From assembly GCA_035535315.1 (NCBI GenBank), contig DATLQD010000007.1, forward strand, positions 1 through 26,118: a stretch of DNA of 26,118 nucleotides. The letters are read 5' to 3'. The stretch comes from DASQGA01 sp035535315. Its GTDB lineage: Bacteria > Actinomycetota > Thermoleophilia > Gaiellales > Gaiellaceae. Shown here piece by piece: positions 19,666 to 25,698 of the stretch (the stretch's first letter is position 1; the number at the start of each line of letters is the position of its first letter). The notes beneath the pieces are model-generated. The model was not told the DNA's origin. It ran no database searches and saw nothing but the letters and a program-made list of their open reading frames with translations. The position numbers were made by a program, and so were the translations under genes.

Positions 19666-19734
19666 CTAGAAGACGAACGCGATCAGAAGAACGATCAGGA
19701 TGATGAGAAGAATGGTGCCGAGTCCGATGTACAT
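19666..19734 (-). CDS. Tiny single-TM membrane protein, 22 aa
   Basis: The frame begins MYIGLGTILL and continues as one uninterrupted hydrophobic helix of Ile, Leu and Val to AFVF and TAG. A near-perfect ribosome-binding site, GAAAGGAGGG, ends about 10 nt before the ATG, the strongest in the window. The peptide is just long enough to span the membrane once. It recalls the start of DUF3309-like small proteins (GTILLI...), but this is only a resemblance. It lies alone between hairpin 3 and the flippase gene, 91 nt downstream of that gene's stop, so it may be read from its own promoter or as an operon tail. Confidence 0.68.
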   Translation of the reverse strand: MYIGLGTILLIILIVLLIAFVF

Positions 19735-19825
19735 GTGCGGTCGTCCCTCCTTTCGTTGCCCGAAAGTTGAATACCCGGTCGGCAAGGACTCGTAAACCTG
19801 TCGGCCAGCATTCTGGGAGTTACGC

Positions 19826-20863
19826 CTAGGCTATCCGGGCGACGCGCTCGTCTGTGCGCTCCTCGAGATCGACGTCGCTCATCTCCCGCATGTCCTTGAG
19901 CGTTGCGAACGAGAAGCCCTCCCGCGCGAGGAAGAGCAGCCCGAGACCGACGCCGACCGACGCCTCGATCGCCTGCAAGCCGATGCCGAAGGCAAAGCCG
20001 TGTCGATAGGCGACCCCATACGACAGGAGCGGCAGGGCGACGGCAGCCTGGAGCAAGCCGATGTTCCCCGGCCAGAGCGGAAAGATCGTGGCGAGGTTCA
20101 TGAGGACGAGGACGAGGGCGGCGGCGCTCAGGGGCACGTCGATCCGGAACGCCTTCAACGTCGCCCAAACGGCGAAGAGCTGGGCCGTCCAGCCCAGTAG
20201 TTGGAGGATGATCGCGGAGCCCGCGGGGATAGGGCGCTTCAGCACCTCGAGGCCGCGTCTCGCGGTCCGGAGCGCCCTCCGGATCGGCCCGACCTCCTCG
20301 ATCGGCACCCGGCTCCGGTAGTGGGCAAGAAGAACCCCGGCGATCAGGGCTCCGACACCGATGCCGAGCACGATCGCCAGTCCTGGCACGGCCCAGTTCG
20401 GGATCCTGGCGGCATAGAGGACATAGACAACGAGCGCGACTGCAGCGAGGACGTCGAATATCCGGTGAGCGAAGACAGTCCCGACGATCGTGGCCCAGGT
20501 ACCGGGACGGCTGGGCATGCGGCGAGTCAGAACGACGACACGGGCGATCTCTCCGACCCGGCCGGGTAGCGCCGCGTTCCCGAGCAGACCGATTGAGAAA
20601 GCGGCAAAGACCGTGCGCCGGCGCGGTTTCGGTGGCGCGACAGCCTGGTCGATCACGACTTTCCAGGCGACCGACCGGAAGAGCACGGAAACGAAGTTGA
20701 TCGCAACGGCTGCCGCGACCCAGCCCCAGGCGACCAGGGCGAACGCTTCCCGGACGACACCGGTATCCGGACCGCGCCAGATTACGAGCGCGACAGCGCC
20801 GGCCAGGGGCGGAAGTAGGAGAGCCACACGGCCGGCTCGGCTCTGTGGGATCTGAGCTCTCAC
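19826..20863 (-). CDS. LPG-synthase TM-region/UPF0104-type membrane protein (flippase-like)
   Basis: This 345-aa protein has about eight hydrophobic segments. Family signatures are VLFRSVAWKVVI, FSIGLLGNAALPGRVGEIARV (89-109), the HRIFD motif near 133-137 and LATIFPLWPGNIGLLQAAVA. This matches the lysylphosphatidylglycerol synthase TM-region family (PF03706), without the cytosolic aminoacyl-transfer domain. Such stand-alone forms are thought to move lipid-linked molecules across the membrane. The GTG at 20863 overlaps the stop of the upstream glycosyltransferase by 4 bp, so a joint role in making and exporting a glycolipid is a fair inference. The C-terminal 25 residues are acidic and cytoplasmic. 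Confidence 0.86.
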   Translation of the reverse strand: MRAQIPQSRAGRVALLLPPLAGAVALVIWRGPDTGVVREAFALVAWGWVAAAVAINFVSVLFRSVAWKVVIDQAVAPPKPRRRTVFAAFSIGLLGNAALPGRVGEIARVVVLTRRMPSRPGTWATIVGTVFAHRIFDVLAAVALVVYVLYAARIPNWAVPGLAIVLGIGVGALIAGVLLAHYRSRVPIEEVGPIRRALRTARRGLEVLKRPIPAGSAIILQLLGWTAQLFAVWATLKAFRIDVPLSAAALVLVLMNLATIFPLWPGNIGLLQAAVALPLLSYGVAYRHGFAFGIGLQAIEASVGVGLGLLFLAREGFSFATLKDMREMSDVDLEERTDERVARIA

Positions 20864-22011
20864 GCGGCCGCCGCGGTGGCACGGGTGTCGCCGGCCGTCA
20901 AGCCTCCGTAGACCTCGACCAGTCGCTCGCAGATCCGCGGCCAGGAGTAGCGCTCCTCTGCGACGCGGCGCCCCGCCTCTCCCATCGCAGCGCGGCGAGA
21001 CTCGTCGGCGACCAGCGCGACCAGGGCGTCGGCGAATGCCTCGTGATCCCCCGGTGGCACGAGGAAGCCCGTCTCTGGGCCGGCGACGTCGTTATAACCC
21101 TCGATGTCTGACGCAACGACCGGAGCCGAGCTCGCAAACGCGCGCGTGAGCACCATCCCGAAACTCTCACGACCAGTCGAGGGTGCGCACAGAGCCTTGG
21201 CACGAAGAAGTTCCTGCGTCAGCGCCTCCTCGGAGATGGAGCCGAGCAGGTCGACGTTCTCGTGGGAGAGCCCGAGCCGACGCATGAGCCAGCGGACGGA
21301 GAGGGGATCTGCGCCGACGACTCGGAGCCTCATGCCCGTCGCCGCCGCGACACGGGGCCAGGCTCGAAGGAGAACCGCGAGGCCCTTCCTGGGCTCGTTT
21401 CTTCCGATGAAGACGACATGGTCTTCCCTTCCTGACGCCGACGCTGCGGGCGGGATCAGGACACCGTTCGGCAGGATCTCGAACGGCCCTCCGATGATGG
21501 GCTCGGCACTCGCCCGCGCTCGCTCCGACACCGCAATCCGATAGTCGATCCGGTCGGCGAGGAGACCCCACGTGTGGCGGGAGTTCTTGTACCAGGTGAG
21601 CTTCTCGCCCGAGGCGTGAGACGTCGACACCACCGGGCACTCTGCGGTCGCCAGCGCAAAAACCGAGAGGATCGGCGTGAAGGGCTCGTGGACGTGGAGG
21701 ACGTCAAACTGCTCGCGCGCGAAGATCCGGCGCATGCGAAGCATCGCCTGAGGGCTGAGCACGAGGTTCGGAAGCGAGCCGTTGGCAGGCACGATCACCG
21801 AGCGCCCGACGGGTACGACGTACTCCGGCGGCCGCTCGTGGCGGCCCACGCGGGGATGCAGGAGCTTCGTGAGCCGCCCCGGGGGATCGTGACCCATGAT
21901 CACCTGCACGTCGTGTCCGAGGTCGATCAGGGCCCGTGCCTGATGGTCTGCGTGCTCGGGCACTCCACCCCAGAAGGACCACGAGAACGGGACGACGATG
22001 CCGATCTTCAT
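20860..22011 (-). CDS. GT4 glycosyltransferase, PimA-like
   Basis: This 383-aa GT-B enzyme starts MKIGIVVPFSWSFWGGVPEH, the opening typical of phosphatidyl-myo-inositol mannosyltransferase PimA. His132 in VVSTSHASGEK corresponds to the catalytic-site His. Arg204 and Lys209 in FIGRNEPRKGL bind the donor phosphates. The E-x7-E region is GRESFGMVLTRAFASSAPVVASD: Glu282 is present, but the second position (290) is Arg, not Glu. It should transfer a sugar from a nucleotide donor to a lipid acceptor at the inner membrane face. The donor and acceptor are inferred only. The ATG is preceded by TAGGCT, 6 nt upstream, partly inside repeat copy D. The gene is coupled to the flippase-like gene. Confidence 0.88.
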   Translation of the reverse strand: MKIGIVVPFSWSFWGGVPEHADHQARALIDLGHDVQVIMGHDPPGRLTKLLHPRVGRHERPPEYVVPVGRSVIVPANGSLPNLVLSPQAMLRMRRIFAREQFDVLHVHEPFTPILSVFALATAECPVVSTSHASGEKLTWYKNSRHTWGLLADRIDYRIAVSERARASAEPIIGGPFEILPNGVLIPPAASASGREDHVVFIGRNEPRKGLAVLLRAWPRVAAATGMRLRVVGADPLSVRWLMRRLGLSHENVDLLGSISEEALTQELLRAKALCAPSTGRESFGMVLTRAFASSAPVVASDIEGYNDVAGPETGFLVPPGDHEAFADALVALVADESRRAAMGEAGRRVAEERYSWPRICERLVEVYGGLTAGDTRATAAAA

Positions 22012-22021
22012 CCGCCGAGCC

Positions 22022-22068
22022 TAGATGGTTGGTCGGCAATTGGTGCGGTAGTTGTCCCTCGCCATCTG
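22022..22068. repeat. Intergenic repeat element, copy D (compact two-armed form)
   Basis: TAGATGGTTGGTCGGCAATT begins the copy, and GCCATCTG (22061-22068) ends it with inverted termini (TAGATGG/CCATCTG). The inner part GGTGCGGTAGTTG (22042-22054) matches GGTGCGGTAATTG in copy A (1533-1545), so the two copies share both ends and internal sequence. The element lies in the divergent gap between the glycosyltransferase (ATG 22011) and the deaminase gene (ATG 22111). Confidence 0.7.
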
Positions 22069-22098
22069 GCCTTGCTCCACGTCTCCAGAGCGACTCCG

Positions 22099-22104
22099 TA
22101 AACT
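22099..22104 (+). promoter_or_regulatory. -10 box of a predicted leaderless promoter for the deaminase-family gene
   Basis: TAAACT ends 6 nt before the ATG at 22111, and no Shine-Dalgarno sequence is present. Together with TAGGCT on the other strand (22023-22018) it would drive a divergent pair on both sides of repeat copy D. Confidence 0.45.
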
Positions 22105-22110
22105 CGTCTC

Positions 22111-23154
22111 ATGACCGAGACCCAGGCTCTTGCGACGCGCTCGGTCGTCGAAGCGATCAGCAGCCACGGACTCGCAGAGCTCCACACGCACCTCGGCGGC
22201 TCGGTTGACCCGGCCGTCCTCTGGACGCTCGCCCACGAGCAAGGAATCGCGCTTCCGGTGAAGGATTACTGGGACTTCGAGGGGCTCGTGACGGTCGACC
22301 CGCGGGGTGTCGAAGGCCTCCCCCAGCTCGACTCGATCTACAAATGGACCGAGCTCATCCAGTCGAGCCCGCTCGCCGTCGAGCGCTCGGTGCACGGGGC
22401 GATCGGAGGCGCGTACAGGACACAGAACATCACGACTCTCGAGCTTCGCTTCAATCCCATGAAGCGAAACCGGGGCGGCGAGCGAGACCTCGACCACATC
22501 ATCATGGCCGCGGTCCGCGGTCTCGACCGCGCCGGCCTCGAATACCCGCTCGTGCGTGCTGGCCTGATCCTGATGATGGACAGAACCTTCACGACCGAGC
22601 AGAACGAGGTCATCGTCGAGAAAGCGATTCGCTACGCCTCACGGGGCATCGTCGGCGTCGACATCGCCGGCCCCAGGCCGGCCCCGGGACGATATCCCTA
22701 CGGGCAGCTCGCGCCACTCGTCGAAATGGCCCGCACCGCCGGGCTCGGCATCACGATCCACGTCGGCGAGGAGGGCGGCCAGACGGGTGTCGACGAGATC
22801 CGGGAAGTCGTCGAGGTCCTGCGGCCCGAACGGATAGGGCACGGGATCCTAGCCGCACAGGACGAGGCCACGATGGCGCTGCTTCGCGACTCGGGAACCG
22901 TGCTCGAGATCTGTCCGAGCTCGAATCTGCTCACGCGCGCGCTGCCGGACGAGGATGCCCTCCGCAACACCTGCCGGGCTCTGGCTGATGCAGGCGTTCG
23001 GTTCACGATCGCAACAGACGGGCCCGAGATGATGCGCACACACCTCCAGGACGAGCTCGAGCTGCTTCTGCGGATCGGCGCGCTCGAGGAATCCGAGCTG
23101 CGCGATGCCAACGCGACCGGGCACGTGACGAGCTTCCTGCCCGATCGCCTCTGA
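22111..23154 (+). CDS. Adenosine-deaminase-family amidohydrolase, substrate uncertain
   Basis: This 347-aa zinc amidohydrolase has a TIM barrel with the metal set intact: His25 and His27 in ELHTHLGGS, His217 and catalytic Glu220 in IHVGEEGG, His244 in RIGHG and Asp303 in ATDGPEM. CPSSNLLT (268-275) is also typical. Two positions that contact the nucleoside in true adenosine deaminases are changed: the Asp of HxHLDGS is Gly29, and the second Asp of TDDP is Gly304. The reaction is therefore hydrolytic deamination of a purine or related compound, but adenosine as substrate is doubtful. An aminodeoxyfutalosine deaminase or another nucleoside-like role is possible. Confidence 0.88.
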   Translation: MTETQALATRSVVEAISSHGLAELHTHLGGSVDPAVLWTLAHEQGIALPVKDYWDFEGLVTVDPRGVEGLPQLDSIYKWTELIQSSPLAVERSVHGAIGGAYRTQNITTLELRFNPMKRNRGGERDLDHIIMAAVRGLDRAGLEYPLVRAGLILMMDRTFTTEQNEVIVEKAIRYASRGIVGVDIAGPRPAPGRYPYGQLAPLVEMARTAGLGITIHVGEEGGQTGVDEIREVVEVLRPERIGHGILAAQDEATMALLRDSGTVLEICPSSNLLTRALPDEDALRNTCRALADAGVRFTIATDGPEMMRTHLQDELELLLRIGALEESELRDANATGHVTSFLPDRL

Positions 23155-23196
23155 CGGCTTCAGTTCCGCGGCGTCGGCGCCGATACAGGCATCGGT

Positions 23197-23601
23197 ATGT
23201 CGTTACCCGACCCACTCCAGCCCGGCACCGAGCCTCTTCGAACCGTGGAACAGCCGACCGGCGAGGTCATCTCCCCGACCGGCCTGCGCGTCGAGACTCC
23301 GCTGCCCGAGGAACGCCCGGCCGTCGCTCCTGTGGACGATCAATGGGCCGAGGAGAACTTCTACCGGGTCGTCCTGAACCTCGAGGCAGGCGACTGGGTC
23401 GAGATCGAGACCTTCGCCGACGAGAAGTCGGCCGAGGCATGCGCCGCGGAGATCGTCGAGAGTCTCGCCGAGGCGAAGTCGTGGCCTCGGGTTCGCGGCC
23501 GCTACCTGAGACCGGAAACGATCATGTCCGTTGAGGTCTCCGAGCGCCGCCGCTACACCGGCTCAGCCGCACGCGCGAGCTGGGGCCAGTCGCTCGACTA
23601 G
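23197..23601 (+). CDS. Hypothetical protein, 134 aa
   Basis: The first 45 residues are Pro/Glu/Thr-rich and probably disordered. Residues about 50-115 form a compact alpha/beta unit: NFYRVVLNLEAGDWVEIETF, an Ala/Glu helix (DEKSAEACAAEIVESLAE), then WPRVRGRYLRPETIMSVEV. The final 20 residues are basic and Ser-rich. I recognise no named domain. The ATG follows an inverted repeat (CCGAT-N6-ATCGG, 23180-23195) and has no good Shine-Dalgarno sequence. It is not clearly co-transcribed with its neighbours: gaps of 42 and 261 nt flank it. Confidence 0.78.
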   Translation: MSLPDPLQPGTEPLRTVEQPTGEVISPTGLRVETPLPEERPAVAPVDDQWAEENFYRVVLNLEAGDWVEIETFADEKSAEACAAEIVESLAEAKSWPRVRGRYLRPETIMSVEVSERRRYTGSAARASWGQSLD

Positions 23602-23825
23602 CAAGAACCCGATCCTGACCAGCCCGTAACCGGTCTGGTGGCCGGGGCGTTGACCGTATGTGGGCACACTGCGGACTACCGCTCCTCCACGGCACAAGGT
23701 CACGCCACCTCACGCGGGCGAGACGCCCGAGCGCCTAAAGATTCGCTTCCGGAGCTTTCCCGCGGCCCATCTTAACGTTCGCCTCGCCGCCACCCGCCCA
23801 ATCAAGCGTTCTCGCTAGTTCGGGC
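23602..23825 (+). other. Non-coding stretch upstream of the c-di-GMP enzyme
   Basis: No convincing coding frame is seen in this part of the 261-nt gap. It holds a short perfect hairpin, CGGGCG-AGA-CGCCCG (23715-23729). One strand of it, CGCGGG (23713-23718), can alternatively pair with CCCGCG (23759-23764). It does not match the c-di-GMP-I or -II riboswitch sequences I know. It could be a long upstream regulatory region. Confidence 0.35.
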
Positions 23826-23853
23826 TAAATATTGCGGCCCGCGCGGCCGATGA
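23826..23853 (+). promoter_or_regulatory. Sigma-28/WhiG-type promoter of the GGDEF-EAL gene
   Basis: TAAA (23826-23829), a 16-nt spacer, then GCCGATGA (23846-23853) matches the FliA/WhiG-family consensus TAAA-N15/16-GCCGATAA with one mismatch in the -10 block. A transcript would start near 23860, only a few bases before the ATG at 23863. No sigma-70-like alternative of equal quality is seen at this spacing. Confidence 0.55.
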
Positions 23854-23862
23854 AGCAGCGGC

Positions 23863-25695
23863 ATGCCTGAGAACGGGACGCCGGACGCCGCAACCGATCA
23901 CACGAGGTCGCTCGCCGCCTTGGCAGAGGCCTTCGCGTCGACCGACGTCCTCGAGCGGATGGCAGGGACGCTCGCGATCCTCCTCTACCAGATGGAGTGC
24001 TCCGCGGACGGGACCTACGAGTGCACCGCCTTTCTCGGATCCGGCCTCGAGGCTCTCGTCGGGTCGATTCCCTCCCACTACTCGCCCGAAGAGGCCTGGG
24101 ACGCCGCCGTCCACGAGGACGACCGAGCGGCGTACGAGGCTGCGACGGCCAGTCTGGAGGAGGGCCGACCGGTGGAGGTCGAATACCGGTTGGTCGGCTA
24201 CGACGGCGTTACGCGCTGGGTCTCGGATCGGATGCACCCCCGACCGCACACCGACGGACCGGTCGTGGTGGACGGCATCGTCGTCGATATCTCGGATCGG
24301 CGCGTGGCCGCCGAGGCGCTCGCGGAGGCTCAAGACCGGCTGGCGTACATCGCTTACCACGACTCGCTGACCGACTTGCCCAACCGAACGCTCTTCCAGG
24401 AGCACCTCGAGGGCGCGCTTCACCGCGCGCGCGACACTGGGGCTGCAGTCGCGGTGTTCTTCGTCGATCTCGACAACTTCAAGCTGATCAACGACAGCTT
24501 CGGCCACGCCTCGGGCGACGAGCTGCTCTGCGCCGTCGCGGCGCGCCTCAAGCACTGCACGCGCACCTCCGACACCGTCGCGCGTCAGGGCGGAGACGAG
24601 TTCCTCATCCTCGTCCCCGATGTCGGTGCCGCCCGAAGCGTCCCGAAAGGGACGAGCGCACAGGACTCGGCAGACGAGATCGCCTGGAAGATCCGCAAGG
24701 TCCTCCAGGAGCCGTTCGTCGTCTCGGGGATCGAGATCTATGTCACGGCCAGCGTCGGGATCAGCCTTTTCCCGCTCGACGCCGCGGACCCCGAGACGCT
24801 TCTCAAGCACGCTGATGTCGCCATGTACGAGGCGAAGGACGAGGGGCGAGACCGCCATCACCTCTACGCGGGAGCAGACGGCGACGCGCTCCGGCAACTC
24901 TCGATGGCCGGCCGCTTGCGGCGGGCCGTCGAGGCGGGTGAAGGGCTCGTCCTCCACTACCAGCCGCTCGTGAACATGGAAGACACGAGCATGGTGGGCG
25001 TCGAAGCGCTCATTCGGTGGTGCGACGGCGAGCGCGGCCTCGTCCAGCCAAACGACTTCATCCCCCTGGCCGAGCGGACGGGGCTGATCGGGCCGATGAG
25101 CGACTGGGTCGTCGAGCAGGCTTGCCGGCAAGCCGCCGCCTGGCGGGTAGACGGGCTCGATCTCTTCGTCTCCGTCAACCTGCCGGCATCGTTCTGGCAG
25201 CCAACGGCCATGCGGCACGTCCTCGGGACGATCGAGTCGTTCGGGCTGAACGCCGACCGGCTCATGATCGAGATCACCGAATCGGCCGTCATGGAGGAAC
25301 GCGGTGGCGCCATGGGACCGGTGCTGGCTGAGATCCACCAGCGGGGCCTCAAGCTGGCGATCGACGATTTCGGCACCGGCCACTCCTCGCTCGGACGGCT
25401 CAGCCAGATGCGCGTCACCACGCTGAAGATCGATCGCTCCTTCGTGAGGGGCCTTCCCGACGATCCGAACGCAGCCGTGCTCGTGACGTCGATGATTCAG
25501 CTCGCCGGCAGCCTGGGCCTCTACCCCCTCGCCGAAGGAATCGAGACGGAGGAGCAGCGCCGCTTCGTGGTCGAGCGTGGCTGCAAGCTCGGTCAGGGCT
25601 TCCTCTTCAGCCGACCCGTGCCCGCCGAGGAGATCCCCGCTCTCTACCGTGTTCTCACCCCTAGCTCCAGCGTGCCGGCCGCCAAGCCCGCCTAG
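23863..25695 (+). CDS. PAS-GGDEF-EAL cyclic-di-GMP turnover enzyme
   Basis: This 610-aa cytoplasmic protein has no TM segment. A PAS-like sensor covers about residues 35-146 (ending GIVVDISDRR), then a short helix leads to the GGDEF domain (about 160-335), which has an intact GGDEF active site (243-247) and an RTSD inhibitory I-site (234-237) at the standard 5-residue spacing. The EAL domain (about 345-590) has EALIRW (381-386), SVNLPA (437-442), EITES (470-474), DDFGTG (501-506) and the LAEGIET loop (556-562). Both diguanylate cyclase and phosphodiesterase sites look complete, so net activity is undecided and probably set by the PAS ligand. The upstream promoter looks sigma-28/WhiG-like. Confidence 0.93.
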   Translation: MPENGTPDAATDHTRSLAALAEAFASTDVLERMAGTLAILLYQMECSADGTYECTAFLGSGLEALVGSIPSHYSPEEAWDAAVHEDDRAAYEAATASLEEGRPVEVEYRLVGYDGVTRWVSDRMHPRPHTDGPVVVDGIVVDISDRRVAAEALAEAQDRLAYIAYHDSLTDLPNRTLFQEHLEGALHRARDTGAAVAVFFVDLDNFKLINDSFGHASGDELLCAVAARLKHCTRTSDTVARQGGDEFLILVPDVGAARSVPKGTSAQDSADEIAWKIRKVLQEPFVVSGIEIYVTASVGISLFPLDAADPETLLKHADVAMYEAKDEGRDRHHLYAGADGDALRQLSMAGRLRRAVEAGEGLVLHYQPLVNMEDTSMVGVEALIRWCDGERGLVQPNDFIPLAERTGLIGPMSDWVVEQACRQAAAWRVDGLDLFVSVNLPASFWQPTAMRHVLGTIESFGLNADRLMIEITESAVMEERGGAMGPVLAEIHQRGLKLAIDDFGTGHSSLGRLSQMRVTTLKIDRSFVRGLPDDPNAAVLVTSMIQLAGSLGLYPLAEGIETEEQRRFVVERGCKLGQGFLFSRPVPAEEIPALYRVLTPSSSVPAAKPA

Positions 25696-25698
25696 CGG

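Noticed and set aside
23734..23780. CTAAAG...GCCCATCT as a second sigma-28-type promoter upstream of the c-di-GMP gene
   Set aside because: The spacing between the two blocks is about 25 nt, far from the 15-16 nt required, and the -10 block is poor.
23602..23862. A c-di-GMP riboswitch before the GGDEF-EAL gene
   Set aside because: The conserved GEMM-I/II sequence blocks are not seen, and the predicted promoter lies downstream of the structured part.
24181..24200. GGTTGGTCGGC inside the GGDEF-EAL gene as a further repeat copy
   Set aside because: It matches 11 bases by chance in codons for RLVGY; no flanking arm sequence is present.
23815..25383. A 522-codon minus-strand frame opposite the GGDEF-EAL gene
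   Set aside because: The plus strand carries intact GGDEF and EAL motifs; the minus frame has no recognisable motif and mirrors its codon bias.
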